Assembly: GCA_921293015.1 (NCBI GenBank)
Contig: OV121090.1
Coordinates: 19,048,304-19,112,303, forward strand
From: Phorcus lineatus
Taxonomy: Eukaryota; Mollusca; Gastropoda; Trochida; Trochidae
DNA: 64,000 nt
Direction of reading: 5' to 3'
Below the pieces are notes generated by a model. It was given only the letters and a program-made list of their open reading frames with translations. It had not been told where the DNA came from and searched no databases. Position numbers and translations under genes: made by a program. Below are positions 1-12,741 of the stretch, in pieces. Positions within the stretch are counted from its first letter, which is position 1; each line of letters opens with the position of its first letter.

Positions 1-1920
1 GCGTAAACATTGTAGAAAAAATGTCACTGACGCGTTGACGATGTTCGGAAAATAAGGAAATTTGTACTGTGGACTGCTTAGTTGTCTTATATATGAACCG
101 GGCCGACTTGATTGAGGTCTATTCCTCATCGTATTAGCTTCGCCAACCTGGGGTCAATTGAGGTCAATTAATTCTTAATATTTTGTGATGGTATTTTACG
201 TGCCTTCAATCCACCTAATTATCCCATTATCTGGAACATTCATCTAGCCCCAGTACACTCAAACGCAGTTTGAAAAACTCAAATCATTCACAAATAGAAA
301 ACATTTGTAATAATTAAAAGGTGTGTTTTAAAATATTGCTTATGGGAACTAATACCTTCTTAACACGTGGATTTGACCAAGAGGCCATAAATGTCTTTTG
401 ACACTTCAAAAATTTCATAACACTGACCTTAGAATTTCATGAAATACTTTGAAATGGGATAAAATGTGTACTTCAAACCATTATCATGAATTATCATTCA
501 AGGGAAATAAAGAGTTACCTCCCCTTATGAGTTTTTCATAAGTAATTTTAACTTCAGCTTCAATTATCTCGGAAAACAGGCCCGTGACATATATTTTTTC
601 TTTCAAATTATTTCTTTGCAATAAGTTTTCTTCTATTAAAAACATTTTTTAACAATTTTTCATTTACTTTTATTACTGAACTTTTTTGAAGCTATTTTTG
701 TAGCGATCATCATTGAACCTGTATCTAAATATTTGCAGATTATTTACAAAACTCAAAACAAGAAATACAAGAAATAATATTTTTTATTACATTATCATCT
801 CATTTATTGGAAAAAAGTAAACTGAACTCTAAATGTTTTTATTTTTTTTTGTTTTTAAGATTAAATTAGCAAAATTGGTCTTTTCCCAATTTTTTAAAAT
901 AAACCAGTCAAAATCATCATTTATTTGAAAAAGAAGGTCCGTGACATGCAATTTTTATTTTTGTATAACAAAGAATACATATTCAGCTTTCACCTTGCAA
1001 ATTTACAGCAATTTTTCATTTATTTTGTTAATTGGTACGAACCTCTTTAAGTAGAACATCAATTTAGCATGTACACACCTTTTTATACAAAGGTGACCTC
1101 TAGGCCGTTTTACATGGTTGAATGACTTTGAGAACACCCCTTTTTACACAAGGTTTTATTTGCAATATTACCGAATTGAAATCAAATACAAACATTTTGG
1201 AACAAAATAACCTTTAATCCACTATACGCCTGCTACAGCCGGTGAAATTTTATTTATTCAAGTTTTTATATGAGCCGTTGAATCTATGTTAGGTGTTGTC
1301 CTAGTACAAATATGTGACCTCAATTAAGCTGACAGTGGATTCCAAAGCATCCATCCTATGAATCACGGTTCGTGAACTTGCTCCAAACACACTTAAATTC
1401 AGGCACATGTCATAAACAATATAGAATCACACCTCGAGCGTCACCTCAATATCATATACATGTACCATAAACTTTTATTTTTTACTAACGGATTTATGTA
1501 GAATTATCCACATTTTCAACACACAAACAAACTTTTGTGATCATGCAGTTTGTTGACACTTCAACGAGACAAAAAAACAGCTGCATAACGAAAGTTTGTT
1601 TGCATGCCTACGGGTCCCGGTTCAAACATCATATAATTCGGTATGTCTCTGCATCATAGCTTGCGAAAAAGAAACGGATAACTTTGAATTTACAGTAATG
1701 AAGATCCTTTGCCCTTTTAGTCATTCGTATATCATACGTAACTGTTAACCGTTACCACTGAAAAAAAAACAAGATTAGAAATTCGGAAACGCTAATTCTT
1801 ATTTTTCTCTACAAAAACCTTTAGTGTTGACTAACAGCTTTAGCCACAAATCATGTTTGTGTATTTGCATTAGGCTTATATGACTGTGCTCATTTTTTAA
1901 TCAAAATTCAAGAAAATCGA
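1..1920. other. AT-rich non-coding stretch
   Basis: I see no gene or clear mobile element here. The sequence is AT-rich with many homopolymer runs and stop codons in all frames. Two loosely similar segments, near 570-620 and 930-980, share a GTGACAT-containing core and may be an old diverged duplication. A motif near 500-530 (GGGAAATAAAGAGTTACCTC) resembles a short sequence I associate with mollusc repeats; that link is from memory only. Confidence 0.5.
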
Positions 1921-1929
1921 AATTTTGAA

Positions 1930-2200
1930 AATATGAGCCCATCCTTTTATTTCACCATGCCAACATTCGATTTTTTTCAATAGAGACCTTACAATGCCAA
2001 TGTAGTAAAAACATTGATAATAAATACATTGACGATTGGAGTTTCCTCGTCAGTTCTGCTGAAGTTGTGTTATTGACGTCCAAACTAGACCGAGATTATA
2101 TGATATTTGCACTAAGATACAGTAATAAGTGAACAAACTTTCAGTATGCAGCTGTAATAGAGTCGTTTGTTACAGAAGAAGACAAACCTGACCTTGTGCT
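1930..2200. repeat. Diverged copy of a segment at about 16.0-16.2 kb
   Basis: The stretch around 2,100-2,160 (ATGATATTTGCACTAA, then GTGAACAAACTTTCAGTATG and CAGCTGTAAT) matches, with substitutions, 16,150-16,215 in the same orientation and order. Only short blocks align, so this is an old repeat copy. I see no coding capacity. It suggests the sequence just left of copy A has a relative at the window start. Confidence 0.4.
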
Positions 2201-2915
2201 TCCACCTGTTCTAAACCCATGTGATCCATTCTCAGATGTCAGCTTGACAATGGCATGAATCGTACAACAACGTATCGCATTCGTGTTGCATCATACAACC
2301 GCTTGAGGCAATTACAATGTTAATTTGACATCGTTCCATTATGCAACACATATATGAATCATAACTCGATGACCATAACCATTTTTATATGATAAATCTT
2401 TTTGCCTGTCCTATTGACTAAATAACAAATAGATAGCATTAAAGTAACACATGCTTCCAATTCTTGTGTACAATGAAATAAATTCTCAGTCGCCATCTAC
2501 ACGCGTAAAATATACACGTGTTTTCTGCAAATATGTTTTTTATAACATCCTCTTTACTGTCAAATGACACGGTTGTTTTAAATGCGATCAAATTCAATAA
2601 TATCAGTTGAGTATGTTTCATTGTGTCATTTATTACATTTTACATACATATTTGAATAACATATACACATAAACCATGATAAGGCATATGTGATGCCAAA
2701 TTTGATAAAAACTATCTTTATAAATATAACATTCATTCGATAAATATACGATGTATGGCCTGAAATACATGGACATCACCCTATTACCACATAAGAGAAA
2801 AATTAACCTTTTACTCGATAACCCTACATATGATTTTGCATCGAATAATTAATTTCGTTTATCCCAGACAATACACATCTGACCTATGAATCACATATAT
2901 CGAATAAATACTCAC

Positions 2916-3024
2916 GTATCTCCTATTTCCAGAATCTCAAAATCATCAGACGTTTCTGCGTTACCTCCAATACAGAAGTGATAAGTTCTGTGTATTGGAC
3001 ACTGAACAGTCCACCATTGTCCGT
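2916..3024 (-). CDS. Candidate internal coding exon, product unknown
   Basis: On the minus strand this stretch is open for about 36 codons and ends exactly at a strong splice donor (GTGAGT, read from 2,915 downward). The reading includes residues such as GQWWTVQCPIHRTYHF and ETSDDFEILEIGD. This is richer in Trp, Cys, Asp and Glu than the Asn/Lys/Ile translations of neighbouring non-coding DNA. A stop codon at 3,035-3,037 bounds it upstream, so an acceptor AG just downstream of that (3,025-3,026) is assumed. I recognise no family. It could belong to one gene with the open stretch at 3,179-3,349, but the simplest exon phases do not match, so splicing is unresolved. A degenerate transposon coding fragment is the main alternative. 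Confidence 0.33.
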
Positions 3025-3178
3025 CTCGTGTTGTTTATTGGACCTCCTTACTGCGTGGTGGATGTCACCTGCTCCCGTTGACAATGGAATCAGTCGACCG
3101 TAGCCTCATGTATCCAATCTGTATCCTCACACGCTGAAAAGGTGATATTTGTTCGCTGCAACAAAAACATGATTTTAC

Positions 3179-3349
3179 TCTCCTAAAATCGATCTTGCGC
3201 AGACAGTTGTACGTCTCGCCAGCATCAAATACGCTAGAAAACTCAGCATCGTTGTCGGTATTTAAATGTAGACTTTCTACAGTCTCTTGTAGCATTTCCA
3301 AACTGTCTAAGGCAGGGAACTTTAACCCTACCACATCGTAGCGTGATCA
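3179..3349 (-). CDS. Candidate coding exon, product unknown
   Basis: The minus-strand frame is open from just below a TGA at about 3,347-3,349 and runs through residues such as FPALDSLEMLQETVESLH and FSSVFDAGETYNCLRK. The acidic, helix-like composition differs from surrounding random translations. A possible donor (GTAAAA) follows at 3,177-3,178. No ATG begins the longest open frame (its first codon with an M label would be GTG), which fits an internal exon better than a complete gene. The family is not recognised. Together with the donor-bounded stretch at 2,916-3,024 it suggests a minus-strand multi-exon gene or gene remnant entering from higher coordinates. Confidence 0.28.
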
Positions 3350-3950
3350 AATAGACGGGCATAATTGGCGTGGTGGTTTTATCATCTAGACTTTCGAACG
3401 TCTGTCAGCAATAATATCAATGTTTTTAATGGCAGTTGCTTAAAAACCCTATCTACCACAACTTGCATGTACATTGACATAATTATCATCGCCGCTGGCT
3501 GATCGTGATCGGATGTCAGTTATCCAAATTTGATTATAGGCAGATGTTTTGTTTTCAAACTTCCTAATCCCTCCATTTAAAAAATATTTTCAAAATGAAC
3601 ATCGATGGTATAAATTGAATAAAGACTTTTTTCAGATCATTTTAGAGTTTTCCAAATAATAATAATTAAGAGAGTGCGTTTTAAATACCAAGTATCGCCC
3701 TCACATGATCAAATACACACGTGAAGTGACCACCGGCCGCTTATTTTATCTAGACTTTATTCAGCCAGTATCAAACTAGGTAAAACTAGCTGTAATTTAA
3801 TTCTTCCGTTATTACCGATCAGTACATTTAGTTTTATCTAGACTAGAGTCATTAAATTAATTCCAAAAATGTACAATCACGAAGGCACGATTATTCTACA
3901 TTCCCCTGTTCATTCCTTTCACACGATCAATTACACGTGACAATTTTTAC
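3340..3950. repeat. Degenerate direct repeats with TGATCAAAT and ATCTAGACTTT cores
   Basis: A block at about 3,342-3,400 (GTGATCAAATAGAC, then TTTTATCATCTAGACTTT) recurs at about 3,702-3,765 (ATGATCAAATACAC, then ATTTTATCTAGACTTT). Partial echoes are at 3,830-3,850 and 3,920-3,940. Spacing is roughly 360 bases. The repeats are short and imperfect. No coding potential is seen. Confidence 0.35.
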
Positions 3951-4539
3951 AAGAAAATTTTATTTCAACCTTGACTTTCGACAATTGTTCAAAATGTAAT
4001 GCTATAAAAATACTATCATCTAATACAAGCAAGCTGGGACTGTCAACTGAATCGTCCATTTCAAATCAAGTTTTCCGAATGTTTTGCGATTTTCCGAATG
4101 TGTTGAGACGATGAATGAATGAATGCGTATTTATTACATATAACACCAATGACATATGTATTTCAAAAGTGACTTAATGAGATGATATGAATTATGAGTT
4201 TCGCGGCCTTGGATATTATACTTTATAGTGTAATGGATGAACCTGTTTTAACTACCGTCCACGATGCAATATAGAAGCGTATTTACTTTATATTTTACCT
4301 ATGAAAGGTCTATGAAATGTTGTGAATCAAGAGTGGCACAGCTTGGATTTCGCGACCGCTATTCATTTCAAACATGGACAACGCACACTAAAACAGACAG
4401 TTTCTAAAGCTACTTAATGTTCATATTTTCATAATCACACTCCGTCGACATTTAATCCGTAGACTCATCGAACCATGACATGCTGCTCCCTATTACGGTA
4501 AGGCGGAGACGAAGGGACTGGCCCTTTCTTTAAAAGTGA

Positions 4540-4995
4540 CACAGATTATGTTTCATATTTTTTCATTTTGCCTAAATAAAATCCAGGTTACCATACGTAC
4601 CGAGTTAAATTTAAGTCACCTCCCCAAACTTGAATCCTTATCTCTAAAATACTTAAATAATGATTTTTCTTGTTTTCAATCATAATCTTAAAACGGCCAT
4701 ATAAATCATAAGAAGGCAAAATTCTGCGTCCAAATTGCAAGTATATTAGTAAGATAACCTACTTAACACTACTAACCCCTATCTGCTTTTGTGTCTGCTG
4801 TAAATCAGATTTAGAATTACGTTTGAGTCGATGGCGCGCGCAATTGTCCGGTTTTGGAGCATAAAGCAAGAGTTTAACCTGTTTATTGTCACAAACTGAA
4901 CTGATGAGCAGTATGATGGTGGTTTTTAGGCAAAACCACGTCTTCTCGATAGAATAACACCATTTATCAGATTTGAAATAGTTGACTCCAACAGC
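4540..4995. repeat. Dispersed repeat, related copy at about 23.5-23.9 kb
   Basis: The core at 4,813-4,865 (ATTACGTTTGA, then GGCGCGCGC, TGTCCGGTTTT, CATAA) aligns with 23,747-23,800 in direct orientation. Both copies end with GACTCCAACA (near 4,983 and 23,879). The copy in block A has no counterpart in block B, so it behaves as an insertion. Minus-strand translations share a short motif around KPD-ARxxxKRN, so the repeat may derive from a coding element, but both copies are disrupted. Confidence 0.4.
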
Positions 4996-5189
4996 ATGCT
5001 TTGTGCATACGCTGGTATAATTTGTATTTTTGATTGCTGGACACAGCTTTCGTGTTAGAGCAATTCAGTTATCAATGCCCATTAACTGTGGTATTGTTCC
5101 AATTGTCACTTTCAATAATGTCATTATCATAGTTCATATCCCTCATGATGTCTCTGAAATTAATGTTATTTTTTTAAATAAAATAATCA

Positions 5190-5830
5190 ACACAAATGAT
5201 TTGATAGGGCATTTTGTGACTGATTTTTGAAAGCCATTATAACCATTTCCCCCAATTTAGATATACTGAGATATCCTATATTTCTATTGAAACGGTTCAG
5301 AAAGAAAAGTTGTTTCAATTGAGGTATCCTTAGATAAATTATATTCATTTTAAAACCCCAACTAAGTCTATTAACAAAGTAAGATTTGTTTCAATCAGTC
5401 TTTCTTTCAATTTAGAATATTTTTTTAAATCCTGTAGGAAATGACATTTTTGGGACTAACTTGTCAAAGCGGTTTAAAGCACGTTCCGAAATTGAGTTAT
5501 CCTTATATATCCTATATTTCTATTGAAACGGTTAGGAAAGAAAAGTTGTTTAATTTAAAAAAAAAACCATTTAAAGGGAATTTTTGTGACATACCTTTCA
5601 AAGCATTTATAATTACGTTTCATAATTGAGGTATCCATCTTATATTCATTTTAAAACCCCAAGTAAGTCTATTAACAAAGAAAGATTTGTTTCAATCAAT
5701 CTTTCTTTCCATTTGGAATATATTTTTTAAAACACTGAAGAAAAAGGCATTTTTGGACTAACTTGTCAAAGCGGTTTAAACCACGTTCCAAAATTGAGTA
5801 ACCCTTAGACAATTCCTACAATTTGAGAAA
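5190..5830. repeat. Tandem duplication, about 300-bp unit, two copies
   Basis: Several blocks recur in order: CATTTTAAAACCCCAA near 5,345 and 5,646 (offset 301), TTGTCAAAGCGGTTTAAA at 5,461 and 5,763 (offset 302), and TATTTCTATTGAAACGGTT near 5,280 and 5,516 (offset 236). The smaller offset means an insertion of about 65 bases within the second unit. Short ORFs across it are incidental. Confidence 0.7.
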
Positions 5831-8800
5831 ACCACACGCAAGTTTATCGGCCAAAAGAAGACTTGTAAAGTCCAAATTATGAAATTAAAAAAAGATGAGG
5901 GAAAGTCTATCTTTATAACTTATTAGTTTTGATGTCTGTAAATGACCTAATAGCATTTTGATGTAAACAAGTCAAACCATTTCAAAAATTTATTTTCATG
6001 AGATTGACCAAATAATCCGTTTACGGGATTCAAGACTGTAGCAAGGCAGGACTTAGGTTTGTTGAACGTAGAATTCAACACGGTTTTGTCAATGAAGGGA
6101 CGCCTACAGAGTAAACGATATATATCATTTGGCTACAGCGCTGCTTTTGTTTGAATTCTATTCATTGCTTCCAGCTTAGCTTGTTTGGTCAGAATGACCT
6201 AGGGCTCTTGCAAACAGACAGATGTGAAACAAACACAGATGCTTTGTACCAACGATTTTGTGGACGGTCGTAACTATCTCTTTCAATTGACAGTAGAAGA
6301 AATTATAAAAACATATCATTTAATGCTATCAACGAAACCAAAATACTACAAACAAACATGTCTATATAAGGAGTTCTAATTAAGCCCTAAGTTTTTAATT
6401 TTTTATTCATTTTTAACGTATTTCTAATTGTCAAAGTGACCCTTCAAACGTCTGGAGCAGTCGATGTTTAAGGTTATGGCGTACTTTGTGATCAATGCGT
6501 CCAATTGAAATGTGTTAAAGGGGCACAGAGTATGTTGTTGAAGGCAAATATGTCAAACTTCCTTTCATGGTAATTTATCGAGAAATATTGCTTGATTCAG
6601 AAAATCAGAATTCTAATGCTTCAGTTCATCAAAGTGACAGTAAACTGGTTAAAGTCGTTATTTGTGATTGAAAACAAAACGGTGGCGAGCGCTGATGACT
6701 CAAAGTTAATGTGGGAAACGTATTTACAGCAGACTCAAAGAAAAAGATTGGTTGATAGTGTTAATTAGGTCATTTGATTAAAATATATGTTAATTGGACA
6801 CAGTAGTTTGCCACGTGAAAAATCATAAAACATACTCTCTGCTACTTTAAGTGAGTCGAACGAAATCGTTTTGCACTGAAAAGTCTGTACATCCATGATG
6901 GCGGTATCTGACACCGAAATAATTGAGCTGTTTTTAAATTACTGGTGCCCTTACTACAAATTGTTACCAGCATAGATAGGAATGATAATCACAAATCTTA
7001 TGAGCAGAAATTGATAACATATTTGATGATATCATTCGATAAGCAGTAGTTAGTTATCTTGATAACTGTTATCCGCTACAAAGCACTCGAATTTCAAAGT
7101 TGGATTCCACATAAAGTTTACAAAATGGTGAAGACGTTATAATTTGCCTCGTCATGTTCACATGATTTCATTGCATCGACCCGTGCATCCACACATCCAC
7201 AAACCATTCAAAAATGTTACATCCAACAGAGACAAAGAAAACCCTATAAAAAAGAGATTGAAGATATTACTTACTTGATGATTACAAGAAGAAAAAAGAG
7301 GAAGAAAATATTGTATTTGAGTGTCTAGCGACTGGTGCAAGTCAAATATACGTGTATGTATATGGTTTCATCGCCCGGCCAACATGGGCCTATAGACACT
7401 GATGTTCTTTTGAAATCTAATACAAGTTAAAAGCACTGAAAGTGCTAAAATTAAATGTACATAAAACAATAATGTACATACATTATCTTACAACAGGAGA
7501 TAAAAAGTTAGTTTAAAAAAGCGAATGAGGTCGGGGCAAAAAATCTACGTTTATACATGTTTGAAAGGTGTCCTCCCATAACCCCGACGTCCCACAAGTC
7601 AGACGCGTTTAAACAACATCCGTTATGGTTGGTTGAACTGAAGTTGACTACACTGTTACCTTTCCTAACTAATGAGCTGGTCCTAACAATGAAACAAATA
7701 TGTAAAGAGAATGACTTTATTCATGACATTCATCACATTGCACTAATATCAATATTGATAGACAGACAGACAGACAATATTTTATTAAAGTCTCACCTCT
7801 GTATATATACATTTCAAATTAAAACATACATGAAAATACATCAGCACCGCTCCAAAAAAAAAGAGCTTTGAGAGACTACTATTACAGTACAATATTCATA
7901 AAAAGGTGACGGTAGATAAAATATCATAATTATAACATCATACATTCAGACATATAAAATATATATAAAAACAAGTAAAATTAGCTATATAGCTTTGCAC
8001 GCCTTAAAGATCGACTGAAATGACCCATGGCAACTTTCGTGATTCATAAAATACGTATTCTAATATGCCAGTAACTTGAGTTTAAATTTTCGAAATCGGC
8101 CTATAAACAACTTTAATACGGCTTTTTCCAATCACCAGCTAATTAGCACCAGTGAACAGAACTAAACTGGCCCGTGGTCACTGAGGCGTGTCCAGCCGCG
8201 TGTCCTGTCGCGTGACGTGCTAGTCGGCGGAAGTATAACCTCCTTAATGAAAAGACAACAGGAAATCTCATATTCTAAACAATGGTTAAAACATATCTAA
8301 AGTCATCCAAGCAACTCAAACCTCCGATGAATTGATGTTAAATATATCTTTAATTATTTGTATTGTTCCAAGCGAAAGACAGTGTTTAAATGTGATGCTA
8401 TGCGCACTATCCCATAGCATGTGTACATAAATTACGACGTCTGCCAAATGTTGTCACAACAATCAGACTGGTTTAAATAATCTTATGTTTTATGACACAC
8501 AGGTGGCCGTTATATAATCCTATCGCATTCAATTTCAGTTCTTGATTTAATTGTCTCTAATTATACCTTTTGAATTTTAACGCCTTGGATCCACCAAGCG
8601 GAATATATGTCCTGTCATAATGGCGTAATCTGGGCATTCGACTGCTACTTAGTGTATTATCACGGCGTCCAGTCATTTTGAACCAATGAACTTGTAGAAT
8701 ATATATTCAACCAATAAATTAAGAGAAGGAGATTTGGCTCATGTACTTCTAAGGACGATGGCACACATTTTAACAAGTACATCGTGAATATCGGGTACCA

Positions 8801-9580
8801 ACATTCTTTAGGATTACATAGGATGTTTCTAACGCTTGCGCCAGGTATGTTTTCATGTCATTGATTGTTAAATTCGAAGACAGAGATATTGCAACACGGT
8901 GTGAGATGTTATACTAGCTAACAATATAATATACGTTAGTTAAATACAAACGAATCATCCACTAAGTACTAAGATGGCATAAAGTGAAGTGAAACAAAAT
9001 GATTTTTTCTACAGTAAACATTAAACAGGTTTTTAATTCTCTCCCGTTTATTACAAAAACCATCATTTTTTTCGAGACAATTTAGAACTTCATATCGATA
9101 ATAAATGTTGTAACACTACGTGATATCCCATAGTAATGGATCTCTCACCGACCAAGTTCTTAACCTTTTTTATATAAACCCACCCACGAAAACCGCGTCC
9201 AAGGATTGTCACAGTCCAATCAAAATGGATTTAACGACTAAGAGGTAAAGTTGATATCATGAAGCAGTTACATATCGTATTTTGGAATTCTTTCGGTCAT
9301 GCTATTGCCTCTATTTTGCTGTTGAATTAGCTTAAAAAATACAGAGAAAATCAAAGGGCTGGACTTTCAGCTGACAACTAGCACGTCACACACTGGGCGT
9401 GGCTTCGAGTCATGCTTCGGTGATTTTGTCTAAGCGTTCGCCAGGCTCATTAGGCGGTTATCCAAAACAGGGGTATAAAAGGTCTCCTAGTAGTCGAATT
9501 AAAGCGTATATTTTCTCATTTTTTGGCTCTATTGATTCTTATAAGTGAAGCGACTACAGATAATAATTTGTAATAATCAC
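5831..9580. other. Non-coding stretch without recognised features
   Basis: I find no ORF that I can defend and no clear repeat boundary. There is a short CAGA run near 7,760-7,775, and a somewhat GC-richer patch at 8,165-8,230 with several CpGs. A TATAAAA-like box near 9,473 lies about 0.1 kb from the stop-codon end of a retrotransposon remnant and is not a convincing promoter. Confidence 0.45.
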
Positions 9581-9582
9581 AA

Positions 9583-9935
9583 TTATGCGTTACGTCTCCT
9601 CTTTAATAGTAACATATCCTGACAGGCCTTGGCGGTATAATAACATTTCTTAGGATTATGTAGGATTGCGGCCAATTCATCTTTATCACTCAACACATTG
9701 AAACCTAAAATACCCTTCTCACATTTGAGTAACAAAATCTGTCGAATATCAGCATATAGTGGACAGTGGAGAAGTACATAAAGCTCGTCTTCTACCTTGC
9801 CGGGACAGTTGAAACAGAAACGGTTTTTACTTGGGATATTTTCATAACGCCCGGTTTCGATCCGTATAGGTGCAACCCCACACCGGAATTTGGCCAGGGC
9901 TGATCTACAATATTTACATATACGTTAAAGGGGAG
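9583..9935 (-). pseudogene. Non-LTR retrotransposon ORF2, C-terminal fragment
   Basis: The minus-strand translation contains the typical tail of a LINE-type polyprotein after the reverse transcriptase domain. A segment SALAKFRCGVAPIRIETGRY is followed by a Cys/His knuckle (FNCPG, then LLHCPLY) and a helical end terminating at a TAA at 9,583-9,585. About 110 codons remain open. No reverse transcriptase palm or endonuclease is visible upstream (higher coordinates), where a stop interrupts the frame near 9,940. This is a 5'-truncated or decayed copy. Clade is uncertain from this much sequence; it looks unlike the L1-like copy at 48.4-50.0 kb. The adjacent longer ORF in another frame is a shadow. 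Confidence 0.8.
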
Positions 9936-10490
9936 TTTTTGGTTTACATATTTCAACTTTGAAAAGGATATGACGTCATAAAACACTGGAAGATCCCACG
10001 GGGGAGGGGTTCATCGGCTTCGGGTTTGAAGAAATGGTACGTTAACCGTTCACTTTGAAAAGCACGACTGCTTATCTTGTATTCTCAGTATACTACCAAA
10101 GCGTTTGGCCATAAATAGCAACATACACCGAATTATCAGTGTTATAGATAACGCCTATTGACCAGGAAGTCTATATATTGTTATTCAAATTACAAAATCG
10201 TCCATGAACAGCTGTTAAAACAAACGAAATGAAAATAAATGTATACTTTTTTCATATTATATGACAAGGTTATGGGTTTAAACATTTTTTATCCTCAATT
10301 TAGTTTTCAAGTATTGACAAAGTATCGATGTAACCAATTTAATTAAAATGAAATCTAATATGCTCCACTGCGCAAGGTAACGTAGTGCAGCAATGTGATA
10401 TTATATTTGAATGAGATTGCGATTACCGAAAATAAGCGCTATCTAATGTGAAAGCAAGTTTTGGATGATGTGTAAAATCTTAACCTTGTG
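9936..10490. other. Non-coding stretch
   Basis: Possibly more decayed sequence of the retrotransposon immediately below it in coordinate, but no further conserved motif is readable. Otherwise AT-rich with no ORF worth reporting. Confidence 0.4.
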
Positions 10491-10499
10491 ACTTCAGGT

Positions 10500-10755
10500 A
10501 CCGGGGGTATGGCTGTTTTAAGTAAATACACGCCGGGTCCCGAATAGACGCCGGGTCTCGAATACACGCCGCGTCATAAGTTAATTCATTAATGTTCCCG
10601 TAGTTGAATGCAAATAAACAATTCTCCCTCTGGACGAAAGTTCCTACAATAAAATGAATAGAGGTCGGCCTCGATTAGACGCCGGGTCTCGAATACACGC
10701 CGGGGGTATAGGGGGTCTAAACCCCGGCGTCTATTCGAGGAAATACGGTATTCAA
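10500..10755. repeat. ACGCCGGG-containing repeat with inverted end
   Basis: A unit of the form ACGCCGGGTCYCGAATA occurs repeatedly (about 10,530, 10,548, 10,679 and 10,697, with a mutated unit near 10,567). The right end (10,717-10,750, CCCCGGCGTCTATTCGAGG) is the reverse complement of the same unit. It is far more GC-rich than its surroundings. The arrangement looks like a small non-autonomous element with unit-containing ends. No coding function is apparent. Confidence 0.6.
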
Positions 10756-11173
10756 ATAAACAAGTATAATAGATTCTTAGTAACAGATTGATACACTGAG
10801 AAAGTGTTCGTAAATCTGATGTATAGCTCATTTTGGTCGAGTTCACTTTATTTAAATTATATTATTCTTAAAATTCAATCGATTTTTAAAAATAATTTCA
10901 TCTTTTGAATTTTCAGTGGCACCCAGTGGTTGAGACTTTCTTATCGGGCCCTGTTTGTGTCAACACGCCGGCGCTGAAAATCACGTGGACTGCATGCAAT
11001 TTCCGTGCGTAACCAAACACTTGGATGAGTTCAATTAATAAATACATTTTAAGGGCACAAGAATTAATAGAATTGGCCCTGAAAGTGTCGAATACCACAA
11101 CTAACAGACACGCGTAACGACGGCTTGTTACATACGGTGGCATATTAGGGCCATCTGTTTTTTTATTTTTATC

Positions 11174-11362
11174 TTGAAATTTCAAGAAAAAAGTTGAAAT
11201 TTCAACATGTCTATCTTGAAATTTCAAGATATTAAGTTGAAATTTCAAGTTATTAAGTTGAAATTTCAAGATAATAAGTTGAAATTTCAAGATACTTATG
11301 TTGAAAATTCAAGATAAATAAGTTGAAATTTCAACTTAGTATCTTGAAATTTCAAGATAATG
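11174..11362. repeat. Left-arm array of TTGAAATTTCAA palindromes
   Basis: About eight to nine imperfect copies of a 12-14-bp palindrome (core TTGAAATTTCAA, often extended to ATCTTGAAATTTCAAGAT) lie close together, separated by short AT spacers. The same motif fills the opposite arm at about 12,570-12,741. Each unit is its own reverse complement, so the array can pair within a strand at several scales. Confidence 0.8.
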
Positions 11363-12569
11363 ATATATATATAAGGATCTGTTCTGTCAAAGTCAGCATT
11401 ACTTGTGTGGAAGTCTCCTTGATTAGACGTCCCTACATATAAATAAAGTCTTATTGTAGATATATATTACAAATAAACATACAAACTTAAATAGTAATAA
11501 TGTGTGTATGTATGCATGTGTGTGTATGTATTTGTATGCATGTAAATGTATATGGATGAGGGAATGATGTATTTATGTACTTTCTTATGTATGAATCATG
11601 TTGGAATTAACGTTTTTAGTATCTTATGTATGTAAAAATGGTTTATATAGAATTTTGGGAGGTTGTGTGTATTCAGTTGATACCTAAAATTATAATGATT
11701 AAATACAGACCACAATTATATCATTGGAAATTATTAGTGATATGTATGTTCTATATTAAAACGTGTATGTGTATGTATACATAAGAGAGAGTTATAAACA
11801 TTCCTACACAGATTGTGGGGAACCTTATCATCAAACATGCGCGGTCTGGTCAATATGTGTCATACATAGGAGCAAATATATACGAAGCGTTATAAATCTA
11901 AGTAAAGATTCACATACACATATGAATTGATATATTTAATACATATCACAAATACTTTCCCGATGATATTATTGTGGTCTGTGTTTAATCATCCACTATA
12001 AGATATCAAAAATACACACAACCTCCCAGAAATCTACTATTTATACATACATACATACATACAATATGAGTACATTAATTCCAACATAATCTACTAGTAT
12101 AACAACATATACTAGTACCAATATAGATAATCTCCCTCCCACATCCATATACATTTACAGCAAACATACAGACACACATATAAACACACACAAACACATA
12201 CATAGACAGTACATATCTACATACACACACACATACATACATACATACAGACATACTTATATACATACGTACATACATACACACATTGTACATATTATGT
12301 CATGTACATATGTAAAGTCTTGTACTTTTTATGAATATGTTTGTGTCAATTTTTCCTGAAATGAAATTTTTGTCTGAAATGAACATTAAGGCCTACATTT
12401 CATGTTTCAAATGTATTTGGATAAGTATATTATCAACTGGTTAAGTTTGTATGTGTATCTATATTATATATCTACATGGATTATTTGTTTATTTGTATGG
12501 ACGTCTAATCAAGGAGACTTCTCACCCAAGTAATGCTGACTTTCACAGAGCAAATCCTTATATATATCA

Positions 12570-12741
12570 TTATCTTGAAAATTCAAGATGCTAAGTCGAA
12601 ATTTCAACTTATCTATCTTGAAATTTCAACATAAGTATCTTGAAATTTCAAATTATTATCTTGAAATTTCAACTTATCATCTTGAAATTTCAAGATGGAC
12701 ATCTTGAAATTTCAACTTTTTTCTTGAAATTTCAAGATAAA
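12570..12741. repeat. Right-arm array of TTGAAATTTCAA palindromes
   Basis: Mirror of the left-arm array: repeated TTGAAATTTCAA units, some mutated to AAATTC or degenerate, leading to the inverted terminal sequence ending at 12,774. The number and spacing of units differ slightly from the left arm, as expected for slippage or recombination inside an array. Confidence 0.8.

Noticed and set aside
9465-9485. TATAAAA box as a promoter
   Set aside because: No ORF or exon follows at a sensible distance on the plus strand; in AT-rich DNA such a match is expected by chance.
10913-11290. 125-codon minus-strand ORF with repeated KFQLN units
   Set aside because: The repeats are the TTGAAATTTCAA palindromes read as codons; it crosses the edge of the foldback element.
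12075-12293. Minus-strand ORF of 72 codons rich in Cys, Val, Tyr and Met
   Set aside because: It is a translation of the CATA/TGTA simple repeat inside the foldback element.
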